A stretch of 64,000 nucleotides of DNA, taken from contig OZ025879.1 in assembly GCA_964019415.1 (NCBI GenBank), forward strand, positions 7,722,127-7,786,126, in the 5' to 3' direction. Positions 25,072 to 36,500 of the stretch are shown piece by piece. Source of the stretch: Ianthella basta (taxonomy: Eukaryota; Porifera; Demospongiae; Verongiida; Ianthellidae). The notes beneath the pieces were generated by a model that ran no database searches, was not told where the DNA came from, and was given only the letters and a program-made list of their open reading frames with translations. Both the position numbers and the translations under genes were made by a program. Numbering within the stretch: position 1 is the first letter of the stretch; every line of letters starts with the position of its first letter.

Positions 25072-25518
25072 AACACTATCCCCCGGCCCTTTCAGTGTTA
25101 TTTGTATATACATCATGAACTGCGTTTGTATACATTATGTGCTGTAAGTATATCATGTCTTTGATGTGCACTGTATACATGGCTGAAGTAGCCTCGTTCC
25201 CAGGCCGTCCCAGTTAATTAGTGTGGGGCAGAAAGGATGGCCTGGGCACCACTGTTCCTGTGCGCCCCCAAAAAGGGGAGGGGGCACCCGGAAATTTCTG
25301 TGATATGTATGTAATGCCCGGGATGTCTAAATGAATTCAGATAGTTGGCATGGCAGCTCTCTGATTAATACAAATTGGTTCACTTTCGGCTGAATTTGCT
25401 GGGTTAGGGTTAACTAGTCATCTAGCTTGCTATGATAGCGTGACATTGTCAATGAAGTTGCTGGCTGATGAAATGACAGGCACTGACGTACACTCTTGGA
25501 TGGCAAGAGTGATACATG

Positions 25519-25618
25519 CTAGTCTCGCGTAGCCAGAGTGCCAGTTTGGTCACGCCAGACTCCGCCCTCCCAAAAGTCTGCGTGAGACCAAAATGGCAGT
25601 CTGGCTACGTGAGACTAG
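25519..25618. mobile_element. 100-bp foldback (MITE-like) element
   Basis: CTAGTCTCGCGTAGCCAGA at the left end is mirrored by TCTGGCTACGTGAGACTAG at the right end (19 bp, one mismatch). The interior pairs as well (GCCAGTTTGGTC with GAGACCAAAATGGC), so the whole element can fold into one long hairpin. No coding capacity; no clear target duplication. Confidence 0.75.
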
Positions 25619-25834
25619 TGCCATGCTAGGCCATGTTTAGCTCCACCCAGTCCCATGTGGTCACATGACATTGTGAAATACATAACCACAAGGGGTTGGG
25701 TCAACACAGTGAATCCACTGTTCCTGCACCCAATCCTATGTGGTCATATGACATTGTGGATTGCATAACCACCACAAGGGTTGGTTATAGTACAATACAT
25801 GCTCGAACAAGGAGGCCATACAGTGCTGGTGAAC

Positions 25835-25978
25835 TGCACCACTGGGCCAGCGACCACCTGAGGTTGAACTGCACCACTGGGCCAGAGACCACCTGAGGTG
25901 GAACTGCACCACTGGGGCCAGAGACCACCTGAGGTGGAACTGCACCACTGGGGCCAGAGACCACCTGAGGTGGAACCC
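25835..25978. repeat. 36-bp tandem repeat, 4 units
   Basis: Units read CTGCACCACTGGGGCCAGAG then ACCACCTGAGGTGGAA; each contains the palindrome CCACCTGAGGTGG. The array abuts the LINE target site. Confidence 0.85.
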
Positions 25979-25979
25979 G

Positions 25980-25993
25980 TCTGCAAAGAGCAA
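25980..25993. repeat. Target-site duplication, 3' side of LINE
   Basis: TCTGCAAAGAGCAA here is repeated exactly at 28060-28073 on the other side of the LINE insertion. Its last three bases may overlap the tail. Confidence 0.85.
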
Positions 25994-28059
25994 TCAATCA
26001 ATCAATCAATCACCACAGCTTATCTCCTATGCAGGAGGTCGCCGCTATCTTTACAGTATTTAAAAATTTATGACATTGTCATAGTTCAGTGTAACATCTA
26101 CGTATGCATAGTCTATAGTCAATATATAGTATTATTCAAAGCAGTAGCTAGAAACTGTCAATCCATTTCTTTCTAGGTCTTCCTCTTGGCCTTTTCCCTG
26201 CAATTTCCTCAGTGTACACCTTCTTCACTAATCTGTTGTCTTCCATCTGCTCCAGCTTCTCCTTCCATGCTCTTTGTTTCCTTTTTACTTTCTCCATCAC
26301 CTCCTCTTGTCCAACTGCCTCTCTCACATCTGCATTTCTTACTCGGTCCATCCTTGTCACTCCTTCGACTCTTCTCAGGTAAGCCATCTCTGTTGCCCCT
26401 AGTCTACTCTCATGTCTCTTCATCACTGTCCATGTCTCACTGCCATACAGCATGGTTGGTAGCACTATCGCATTGTACACCCTCATCTTCGTAGCTTTCT
26501 TCAACTCCTTCCTTTCCAACACCTCCTTCCGCATTGCTCCTATCACTCTGGCTGCTGCTCCCACTCTCTGTTCAATTTCCTCTTCACATGTCCCATCTGC
26601 ACTCAGGATAGCTCCTAGGTATTTCATATTCTGCACTTGTTCTATCTCTTCCCCATCCACACACACTTTGCATTCTTCTCCTTTCCTACTAACCATCATC
26701 ACTTTAGTCTTGCCCCAATGTATCTTCATTCCCCAGTTACTCATTGCCTTCTTCAACTCCCTCAAATTTGCCTCCATGTCCTCCTTCCTCTCTGTTAGTA
26801 GCATCACGTCATCTGCAAATAGCACTATACCCACTTCAGTAGTTGACATCTTCACACCTCCAACAAAATTCTCCATTCCTTCCCTCACTATCTTATCCAT
26901 GAAGACATTAAACAGCCATGGTGACATGACACAGCCCTGCCTCACTCCTTGTGTTATTGGGAACCAGCTTGACAATTCATCCTTTACTCTGACACACCCT
27001 TCACTCTTCTTGTACAATGATCTAATGGCCCTCAGCAGTCTTCCCTTCACACCATATTCCTCTAGCACTTTCCATAACTTATCTCTACCCACCCTGTCAT
27101 ACGCCTTTTCCAAATCCACACATGCCACCACCATCTTCTTGTTCTTCTCTATCATCTTCTCACTCAATTGTCTTATGGTAAAGAGCTGATCCGTGCAACT
27201 TCTGCCCTTTCTAAAGCCCCCCTGAGCCTCAAGTACCTTGCTCTCTGTCACGCTTCTTATCCTTTCATCCAGTATCCTCGCATAGGCCTTGCTTGGGATA
27301 CTCAGCAGGCTTATGCCACGGTAGTTCTCACACTTTACTTTGCTTCCTTTCTTATGTACTGGCACGATTACAGCTCGTCGCCAGTCTTCTGGTACTTGTC
27401 CATTCTCCCATGCAAGGCTCATTATCCTATGTAACCACTTCACCACTACAGTCCTTCCAGCTTTCAACATCTCTGCACTAATTCCACATATACCTGGTGA
27501 CTTTCCGTTTTTCAGCTTCGATATGGCCACTTCTACTTCCTCAACTGCAATTGGTGCCCTCTCTTCTTCATCAAGTTGCACCTCCCTATCTACTTGGTTA
27601 CCATTCTGGCCTTGGGCATCTTCTTGCAGTAAGTCACTAAAATAAGCCTTCCATCGGTTACGAACTCCCGCATCATCTACTATCAACTGGCCACTCTCAT
27701 CACATATTTTCCCAGCTACATCTGCTTTATTTTCATTACACATGCGGACCCTACTCCAAAACCTTTTCTGATTCTTTTGAAAGTCATCCTCTAGTGATTT
27801 GCCAAGCTCAATCCACTCCTCATTTCTTGCTTGTCTCACCACTCTTTTAGCTTCCTTTTTCGCCTCTTGATACCTCTCCTTTGCCTCCAATGTCTGTTGC
27901 TGCAGCCACTTCAAGTAAGCCACCTTCTTATTCTTTATTGCCTGCTTCACCTCCTCATTCCACCATCTAGTTCTTTTCTGAGCATTTCTGTACTGTCTTG
28001 TTCCACATACCTCAGCTGCAGTTTCCATTACATTCTTCTTAAACTCTCCCCAGACTTCC
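25994..28059 (-). mobile_element. 5'-truncated non-LTR retrotransposon (LINE)
   Basis: A 2.07-kb insertion bounded by a 14-bp duplication (25980-25993 and 28060-28073). On the minus strand it begins inside the coding region, has about 150 bp of 3' UTR after the stop at 26148-26150, and ends in an (ATTG)n tail. The 5' end, including any endonuclease domain, is missing, as is usual after incomplete target-primed reverse transcription. The frame is uninterrupted, so the insertion looks recent. Confidence 0.9.
26148..28059 (-). CDS. Reverse transcriptase ORF of LINE (N-terminus missing)
   Basis: About 636 residues of open frame without a start of its own. A basic helical N-terminal part (RTRWWNEEVKQAIKNKK) is followed by RVT_1 motifs: NYRGISLLSIPSK, ARILDERI, QGGFRKGRSC, VACVDLEKAYDRV, GVRQGCVMSPWLFN, the catalytic FADDVMLL, and MKIHWGKTKVM then MKYLGAILSADG. 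The C-terminus ends GKRPRGRPRKKWID, a common end in RTE/Jockey-like elements. The exact clade is not assigned. Translation upstream of 28059 is flanking genomic DNA and not part of the element. Confidence 0.9.
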
Positions 28060-28073
28060 TCTGCAAAGAGCAA
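28060..28073. repeat. Target-site duplication, 5' side of LINE
   Basis: Exact second copy of TCTGCAAAGAGCAA; it marks where the truncated 5' end of the element joins the genome. Confidence 0.85.
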
Positions 28074-28771
28074 ACCCAAGCAAATGACTGCATTGGATGA
28101 CAGTATCAATAGACAAAAGCAGTTGTTTTTGCATGAATCATAGTAATATTCTACTTCTCTTGTAGCCAGAGTGGCCATTTGCACACATACACTAAGTACA
28201 ATGACTGGTTGAATACTCTCTTTGACCAGCAACAAGATCAAATCCAGTCTGCCTACTTGGCAGACTGGATATTCTATGTGACACATGCCAGAGATCCTGC
28301 AAAGGGAGGCAGGACATTGCTGGACAGAAGTGTGTGACAACTCGGCCTTGTGGCACAAGGTGTCCTTAGCCAAGTCAAACATTAATTTTGTTCAGTCCGC
28401 CACTTTTTGGTGGAAAGGCATCATCCATGGACGGCCTTTTAGTCACAGTTCAAGATGCAAGGTGTGCAGCTGTGTGTGTGTGTGTGTGCGTGTGTGTGCA
28501 TGGGTGGATGCTGTGCCTCCCACTTCACCTCTGCCAGTCTCACTCTGCTGTCCTCGGGCTTGGTCTCTACTGTTCTATCGTAGTCTCTGCTGGTCTCTCA
28601 GGTGGTGTCTGCTATGTCTTCTGGTGTGCCCAGTATCCTGTGACACTGAATCAGTTTTCATAGCCAATAATTTACCACCGTTGCGTAATGACCTTTTGAG
28701 AAGGGGAAAAATGGCTGCTTTCCCCTCGCTAACTACTGCATGGTCCGTTGTGACGTCACCATGTTAAATGC
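28074..28771. other. No supported gene; upstream of the PARP4-like exons
   Basis: Contains a short TG run (28471-28500). A potential start in AAAATGGCTGCTTTCCCC (28710) is followed soon by a stop and cannot be tied to an exon. Nothing else recognised. Confidence 0.4.
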
Positions 28772-29093
28772 TGTCAGTTTTCAGGTGTAGGCTACGCGCT
28801 GGCGGGGCCACTGGCAGAGCGGAGATGAACACAGCACGTTTGGTTGTGTGGCTGGGAGAACTAGTGCTCTTCACAGCAGCCCGATCCCAGACTGGTAAGC
28901 CAAGGACATGCACGCCGCGCTGGTGTTGTCCAGTGGAGCGGCGACGTGCACGCATCCCTGCGTGTCTGTGCAGATGTGACCTTCGCCCTGTCCGAGTACG
29001 TGGTCGAGGAGGAGGCGGGCACGTTGTGAATCAGCCGTAGCGCTGAACTGACCAAACTGGCGCCGACTGAGGATGAGGTAGCTACGACAGCGC
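28772..29093 (+). CDS. Candidate upstream exons of the PARP4-like gene
   Basis: An open stretch reading RAEMNTARLVVWLGELVLFT then AARSQT ends at a GTAAGC donor (28894). After an acceptor at 28972-28973 a phase-compatible exon reads DVTFALSEYVVEEEAGTL and then hits TGA, after which the same frame continues ISRSAELTKLAPTEDE to a possible donor. The pattern loosely resembles a BRCT domain, which PARP4 carries at its N-terminus, but this is weak. Either the intron structure is wrong, the exon is alternative, or the gene carries a stop. Confidence 0.25.
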
Positions 29094-29303
29094 TCTCCGC
29101 TTTCACTCAGCTGCCAGCTCTATTGCTCATACCACTAATGTCCTACACACACACCTACGTACATGTGGTCACTGTAGTCCTTTGACCACCCTTGTCATCC
29201 TTCAACCTTCTGTGGCCTTGCTATAGACTGCAGGGGTTGCTAGAGTTTGTGGTTTAGCACTAGTCACTGCAGCTGCTATCTCTCTCCTCCCTGTCCCCTT
29301 CAG

Positions 29304-30534
29304 ATGATGTCTGAGGTCTGTCTAGCCGGAAGGGGCAGTGTGGGGAGATTGTCTCCCGAGGTAGCTCAGCTGGTGGACTATCTATGGGAGGAGACCAGCG
29401 GCAAGTTGAAGGATGCCCTTGCAGTTCCGGTGGAGCCCATGCAGACAGAGCAGGTGAGGGGATTAGCTAGTGGTAGCCATGGTGATGTGGCCAGTATCAT
29501 GTGATATGAATCAATGCGACATCTTTACTACTCACCTGTGGTGCATGTCTCCCCCAGTCACCCATCCTCCGTCCTAGCTGCATGCCACTCCCACCCCTCC
29601 ACCCCTCTCCTCTCCATCTGAAGGCTGCTAGATGAAGGCAGTCCTGAACCTGCAGCTCTGGCCAACCTGTCCAAAGAGGTACACTTAGCATTGCCACACC
29701 AGGTGGTGGCAAAGAAGACCATTGACAGCAAGAGATTGGTAGCTCAAAAGCAGGACCTCTGTGAGGTGAGGTAGACACCCGAGGGACGTAGTGAGAGCGG
29801 CAACAAGTAAACTGGTCAATAAGCAAATGGAGTGTCATTTGGTGCTGTATTTGTTCCTAGGCCAGTTAGTGCTGATTTAGCTGCTACATGAGTGACTTTG
29901 CATCTATCCCTCTGTATACAAGGATGCACTCCCCTCCCCTCCAATCACTTCACACAACTGTCCTCCCCTAGTCTCACATAGCCCAGACCATTTCCTTCAT
30001 TGAATGACCCTATTGTGCAATAGGGAGAGTGTCTGGTCAACTGCGCACTGTAATGAGCTCAACCACTGTCAGTGATGGAGACGTTTGTCCTTGTATTATG
30101 TTATCACATGTTATGTGTAATTTCACCTAGTTTGTTGTAATGTTTCTGCATTGTGTGGGTGCATGTGTTTGTGAGTGATTGTTGCTGAGCTCCTGTTGAG
30201 CTGCCAAGTGTCTGGCCATGCTATTGTTCCTGGTGTTTGCTCTTCCATATTGAAGTGACTATCTGTTTGTCTGGGAGGTCAGACCGATACCCACAAAATT
30301 GTAACAGTACATTGTTTTGTTCTTAGCCCCAAGTCTCAACTGTCACCCAATCCCATCACTGTGTTACAACTGTCATTCTCTCCTGTCACAGTGTCACAAC
30401 TGTCCCATGAGAAGTGGTGTCAGTCGGCAAGTCCACTGGGTGGGCCACTCGTAGCGCTAGCAGCACTGAGGCACGTTATTGCTCCCTGCGCTGTGAGATC
30501 ACCCATGAGGACCAGTCCACACCTCTCTACCAGA
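29304..30534 (+). CDS. PARP4: PARP4 (vault PARP)-like gene, three exons
   Basis: Three exons with good splice sites: 29304-29453, 29624-29765 and about 30461-30534. They encode RLSPEVAQLVDYLWEETSGK, then LANLSKEVHLAL, KTIDSKRLVAQKQDLCE, then ARYCSLRCEITHEDQSTPLY. These match in order the PARP regulatory helical domain of PARP4 (the SxEVxxLVxxIWxEAxGxL block, the PKEVNLGLLAKKxDLC block and the KYxALRCKIEH block). PARP4 is the mono-ADP-ribosyltransferase of vault particles. The catalytic ART domain, VIT, vWA and vault-binding parts are not in the window. Ten to twenty bases after the last exon's donor (30535) the giant satellite begins, so the rest of the gene lies beyond at least 33 kb of repeat or is lost. 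Family call moderately sure. Confidence 0.6.
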
Positions 30535-30549
30535 GTATAGCTATGCTAT

Positions 30550-31698
30550 TGTCTTACTTCATCTCGTCTCATCTTGCCTCATCAAGTCTCGTCTTGTCTC
30601 ATCTTGCCTCATCTTGCCTCATCTTGCCTCATCCTTCCTCATCAGGTCTCGTCTTGTCTCATCTTGCCTCATCTTGCCTCATCCTTCCTCAACTGGTCTC
30701 GTCTTGCCTCTTCTTGCCTCATCTTGCCTCATCTTGTCTCGTCTTGTCTCATCTTGCCTCATCTTGTCTCATCTTGCTTCATCTTGCCTCATCTTGTCTC
30801 ATCTTGCCTCATCTTGTCTCGTCTTGTCCGTCTTACTCATCTTGCCTCATCTTGTCTCATCTTGTCTCATCTTGTCTCATCTTGCCTCATCTTGTCCGTC
30901 TTATCTCATCTTGCCTCGTCTTGTCTCATCTTGCCTCATCTTGTCTTGTCTTACTTCATCTGGTCTCATCTTGCCTCATCGGGTGTCGTCTTGTCTCATC
31001 TTGCCTCATCTTGTCTCATCTTGCCTCATCTTACCTCATCTTGTCTCGTCTTGTCTCATCTTGCATCTTCTTGTCTCATCTTGTCTCGTCTTGCTTCATC
31101 TTGTCTCATCTTGCCAAATCTTGTCTAATCTTGCCAAATCTTTCATCATCTTGCCTCATCTTGCCAGATCTTTCCTCATCTTGCCTCATCTTGTCTCGTC
31201 TTGCTTCATCTTCTCTCATCTTGCCTCATCTTGTGTCATCTTACCTAATTTTGCCCTAATCTTGTCTCATCTTACTTCATCTCGTCTCATATTTCCTCAT
31301 CTTGTCTCATCTTACCTCATCAAGCTTCATCAAGCTTCATCTTGCCTCACCTTGCCTAATCTTGTCTCATCTTGTCTCATCTTGCCTTATCTTGTCTCGT
31401 CTTGCTTTATCTTGTCTCATCTTGCCTCATCTTGCCTCATCTTGTCTCATCTTGCCTCATCTTGTCTCATCTTGTCCCATCTTTCGTCATCTTGTCTCAT
31501 CTTGCTTCATCTTGTCTCATCTTGCCTCATCCTGCCTCATATTGTCTCGTCATGCTTCATCTACAGTAGTCTCATCTCTCCTGATCTTGCCTCATCTTGT
31601 CTCATCTTGCCTCATGTTGTCTCATCTTGCCTCATCTTGCCTCATCTTACCTCATCTTGTCTCGTCTTGTCTCATCTAGCCTCATCTTGTCTCATCTT
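30550..31698. repeat. 10-bp satellite, type 1, block 1
   Basis: Degenerate decamers CTTGCCTCAT, CTTGTCTCAT and CTCGTCTCAT in head-to-tail order, starting right after the PARP4-like exon. Pyrimidine-rich on the + strand, almost no AG. Confidence 0.97.
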
Positions 31699-32165
31699 CC
31701 AGTGTAACCCATAGGTGATCCAGTGCATTCTATAGGGGTCCAGTGCATCTTGTAGGGGGTCTATTGCATCTTGCCGTGGGTCCAGTGCATCCTGTGTGGG
31801 TCCAGTCCATCCCATAAGGGGTATAGTAGAACCTATAGGGGATCCACTGTGTCGTATAGGGGGTCAAGTGCATATTGTAGGGGGTCCAGTGCATCCTGTA
31901 GGGGGTCCAGTGCAACCTGTAGGGGGTCCAGAGCATCCTGTGGGGGGTCTAGTGCATCCTGTAGGGGGTCAAGTAAATCTTGTAGGGGATCCAATGCAAC
32001 CTGTAGGGGATCCGGTGAATCATGTAGGAGGTCCAGTGCATCCAGTAGGAGGTCCAGTGCATTGTGTAGGGGGTCCAGTGCAACCTATAGGGGGTTGAGT
32101 GTGTCCTATAGGGGGTCCAGTACATCCTTTAGGGGGTCCAGTGCATCATGTAGGAGGTCCAGTAT
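31699..32165. repeat. 21-bp satellite, block 1
   Basis: About 22 units of GTCCAGTGCATCCTGTAG followed by three to five G. Variants replace ATCCTG with AACCTA, ATCTTG or GTCGTA. Unrelated in sequence to the decamer satellite. Confidence 0.95.
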
Positions 32166-32538
32166 ATCTTCATATTGTCTCAGCTTGCCGCATCTTGTCT
32201 TTTCCTTATCTTTTCTCATCTTGTCTCATCTTCCCTCATCTTGTCTCATCTTGCCTCATCTCTTCTCATCTTGCCACATCTTGCCTCATCTTGCCTCATC
32301 TTTTCAAATCTGTCCTGATCTTGCCTCATCATGTCTCATCTTGCCAAATCTTTCCTCGTCTTGCCAAATCTTACCTCATCTTGCCTCATCTTGCCACATC
32401 TTGTCTCATCTCACTTCATCTTGTCTCATCTTGCCGCATCTTGTCTCATCTTGCCTCATCTTGCTTCATCTTGCCTCATCTCTCCTCATATTGTCTCGTC
32501 TTGCTTCATCTTGTCTCATCTTGCCTCATCTGGCCATC
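32166..32538. repeat. 10-bp satellite, type 1, block 2
   Basis: A short decamer block containing the recognisable variants CTCTTCTCAT, TTGCCACATC and TTTTCAAATC. The same ordered set recurs near 38400-38672, 40030-40190 and 49800-49930. Confidence 0.95.
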
Positions 32539-33545
32539 AGTGCATCCCATAAGGGGTCCAGTGCGTTCTATAGGGAGTCCAGTGCAACTTGTAGGGGGTC
32601 CAGTGCATCCTGTAGGTGGTCCAGTGCATCCTGTAAGGGGTCCAGTGCATCCTGTAGAAGGTCCAGTGCATCCTGTAGTGGGTCCAGAGCACCCTGTAGT
32701 GGGTCCAGTGCATCCTGTAGGGGGTCCAGTGCATCCTGTAGTGGATCCAGTGCATCCTGTAGGGGTTCCAGTGCACCCTGTAGGGGGTGCAGTGCAACCT
32801 ATTGGGGGTGCAGTGCATCCCATAAGGGGTCCGTGCATCCCATTAGGGGTCCAGTGCAAGCCATAGGGGATCCAGTGCATCCTATAAAGGGTCCAGTGCA
32901 ACCTGTAGGGGATCCTGTGCATCCAGTAGTGGGTCTAGTGCATCTTGTAGGGGGTCTAGTGCATCTTGTAGGGGGTCCAGTGCATCCCATAAGGGATCCA
33001 ATGCCACCTATAGGGGGTCCAGTGTGTTTTACAGGGGGTTCTGTGCTTCCTGCAGGGGGCCCAGTACATCTTGTAGGGGGTCCAGTGCATCCTATAAGGG
33101 GTCCAGTGCATTTTGTAGGGGGTCATTGCATCCTATAAGGGGTCCAGTGCCACCTATAGGGGGTCCAGTGCATTTTGTAGGGGGTCCAGTACATCTTGTA
33201 GGGCGTCCAGTGCATCATGTAGGGGGTCCAGTGCAACCTTTAGGGGGTCCAGTGCATCCAGTAGGGGATCCAGTGCATCATGTAGGGGATACAGTGCAAC
33301 CTATTGGGGGTCGAGTGCATCTCATAAGGGGTCCAGTGCAACACATAGGGGATCCAGTGCATCCTATAAGGGGTCCAGTGCAACCTGTGGGGGATCCAGT
33401 GAGCCCTATAGGGGGCCAGTACATCCTGTAGGGGTCTAGTGCATCATGTAGGAGGTCCAGTGCATTGTGTAGGGGGTCCAGTGCAACCTATGGGGGGTCC
33501 AGTGCATCTTGTAGGGGATCCAGTACATCATGTACGGGGCACAGT
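32539..33545. repeat. 21-bp satellite, block 2
   Basis: About 48 units of the GTCCAGTGCATCCTGTAGGGG family. It begins CATCAGTGCATCCCATAAGG, the same junction found at the start of blocks 3 and 4. Confidence 0.95.
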
Positions 33546-36500
33546 ATCCTGCCTCATCTTGCCTCATCTTGTCTCATATTTTCTCATCTTGCCTCATCTT
33601 GTCTCATCTTGTCTCATCTTGCCTCATCTTGCCTCATCTTTCCTCATCTGGTCTCGTCTTGCCTCATCTTGTCTCATCTTGTCTCATCTTTTCTGATCTT
33701 GCCTCATCTTGTCTCATCTTGCTTCATCTTGTCTCATCTTGCCTCATCTTGTCTCATATTTTCTCATCTTGCCTCATCTTGTCTCATCTTGTCTCATCTT
33801 GCCTCATCTTGCCTCATCTTTCCTCATCTGGTCTCGTCTTGCCTCATCTTGTCTCATCTTGTCTCATCTTGTCTCATCTTTTCTGATCTTGCCTCATCTT
33901 GTCTCATCTTGCTTCATCTTGTCTCATCTTGCCTCATCTTGTCTTGTCTTGCCTCATCTTGTCTCGTCTTGTCTCATCTTGCCTCATCTTGCCTCATCCT
34001 TCCTCATCTAGTCTCGTCTTACCTCATCTTGCCTCATCTTGTCTCGTCTTGTCTCATCTTGCCTCATCTTGTCTCATCTTGTCTCATCTTTCCTCATCTT
34101 GCCTCATCTTTCCTCATCTGGTCTCGTCTTGCCTCATCTTGTCTCATCTTGTCTCATCTTGTCTCATCTTTTCTGATCTTGCCTCATCTTGTCTCATCTT
34201 GCTTCATCTTGTCTCATCTTGCCTCATCTTGTCTTGTCTTGCCTCATCTTGTCTCGTCTTGTCTCATCTTGCCTCATCTTGCCTCATCCTTCCTCATCTA
34301 GTCTCGTCTTACCTCATCTTGCCTCATCTTGTCTCGTCTTGTCTCATTTTGCCTCATCTTGTCTCATCTTGTCTCATCTTGCCTCATCTTGTCTCATCTT
34401 GCCTCGTCTTGTCTCATCTTGCCTCATCTTGCCTCATCTTTCCTCATCTGGTCTTGTCTTGCCTCATCTTGCCTCATCTTGTCTCATCTTTTCTGATTTT
34501 GCTTCATCTTGTCTCATCTTGCTTCATCTTGTCTGATCTTGCCTCATCTTGTCTTGTCTTGCCTCATCTTGTCTCGTCTTGTCTCATCTTGCCTCATCTT
34601 CCCTCATCCTTCCTCATCTAGTCTCGTCTTGCCTCATCTTGCCTCATCTTGTCTCGTTTTGTCTCATCTTGCCTCATCATGTCTCATCTTGTGTCATCTT
34701 GCCTCATCTTGTCTCATCTTGCCTCATCTTGTCTCGTCTTCCTCATCTTGCCTCATCTTGCCTCGTCTTGTCTCATCTTGCCTCATCTTGTCTTGTCTTA
34801 CTTCATCTGGTCTCATCTTGCCTCATCATGTCTCGTCTTGTCTGATCTTGCCTCATCTTGTCTCGTCTTGCTTCAACTTGTATCATCTTTCCAAATCTTT
34901 CCTCATCTTACCTCATCCTGCCAATTCTCATCTCATCTTGTCTCATCTTGCATCATCTTGCTTCATCTTGTCTCATCTTGCCTCATCTTGTCTTGTCTTG
35001 CCTCATCTTGTCTCGTCTTGTCTCATCTTGCCTCATCTTGCCTCATCCTTCCTCATCTAGTCTCGTCTTACCTCATCTTGCCTCATCTTGTCTCGTCTTG
35101 TCTCATTTTGCCTCATCTTGTCTCATCTTGTCTCATCTTGCCTCATCTTGTCTCATCTTGCCTCGTCTTGTCTCATCTTGCCTCATCTTGCCTCATCTTT
35201 CCTCATCTGGTCTTGTCTTGCCTCATCTTGCCTCATCTTGTCTCATCTTTTCTGATTTTGCTTCATCTTGTCTCATCTTGCTTCATCTTGTCTGATCTTG
35301 CCTCATCTTGTCTTGTCTTGCCTCATCTTGTCTCGTCTTGTCTCATCTTGCCTCATCTTCCCTCATCCTTCCTCATCTAGTCTCGTCTTGCCTCATCTTG
35401 CCTCATCTTGTCTCGTCTTGTCTCATCTTGCCTCATCATGTCTCATCTTGTGTCATCTTGCCTCATCTTGTCTCATCTTGCCTCATCTTGTCTCATCTTC
35501 CTCATCTTGCCTCATCTTGCCTCGTCTTGTCTCATCTTGCCTCATCTTGTCTTGTCTTACTTCATCTGGTCTCATCTTGCCTCATCATGTCTCGTCTTGT
35601 CTGATCTTGCCTCATCTTGTCTCGTCTTGCTTCAACTTGTATCATCTTTCCAAATCTTTCCTCATCTTACCTCATCCTGCCAATTCTCATCTCATCTTGT
35701 CTCATCTTGCATCATCTTGTCTCATCTTGCCTCATCTTGCCTCGTCTTGCCTCATCTTACCTCATCTTGTCTCATGTTGTCTCATCTTGCCTAATCTTGT
35801 CTCATCTTGCCTCATCTTGTCTCGTCTTGCTTCATCTTGTATCATCTTGCCAAATCTTTTCTAATCTTACCTCATCTCGTCTCATCTCGTCTCATCTTGC
35901 ATCATCTTGTCTCGTCTTGCCTCATCTTACCTCATCTTGTCTCGTGTTGTCTCATCTTGCCTCATCTTGTCTCGTCTTGCCTCATCTTGTCTCATCTTGC
36001 CTCATCTTACCTCATCTAGTCTCGTCTTGTCTCATCTTGCATCTTCTTGTCTCATCTTGCCTCATCTTGTCTCGTCTTCCTTCATGTTGTCTCATCTTGC
36101 CAAACCTTTCCTCATCTTGCCTCATCTTGTCTTGTCTTGCTTCATCTTCTCTCATCTTGCCTCATCTTGTCTTATCTTACCTAATCTTGCCTCATCTTGT
36201 CTCATCTTACTTCATCTCGTCTCATATTTCCTCATCTTGTCTCATATTGCCTCATCAAGCTTCATCTTGCCTCATCTTGCCTCATCTTGTCTCATCTTGT
36301 CTCATCTTGCCTCATCTTGTCTCATCTTGTCTCGTCTTGCTTCATCTTGCCTCATCTTGCCAATTTTACATCTTGTATCATCTTGCTAAATCTTTCCTCA
36401 TCTTACCTCATCTTGCCAAATGTCGTCTCATGTCGTCTCATCTTGCCTCATCTTTTCTCATCTTGCCTCATCTTGCATCATCTTGCCTCATCTTGTCTCA

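Larger units (their letters stand above)
25072..25979. other. Intergenic region with repeats, no gene
   Basis: No coding signal. It holds a hairpin element (25519-25618), a divergent direct duplication of about 60 bp (around 25645-25705 and 25728-25790, both with CATGTGGTCA/TATGTGGTCA and ATGACATTGTG) and a 36-bp tandem repeat (25835-25978). Confidence 0.6.

Noticed and set aside
26152-28100. Plus-strand frames of 60-245 codons opposite the LINE
   Set aside because: Antisense shadows of the reverse transcriptase frame; leucine/serine-rich with no domain.
28060-28382. N-terminal 106 residues joined to the LINE reverse transcriptase frame
   Set aside because: They lie outside the target-site duplication, so they are chance translation of flanking DNA.
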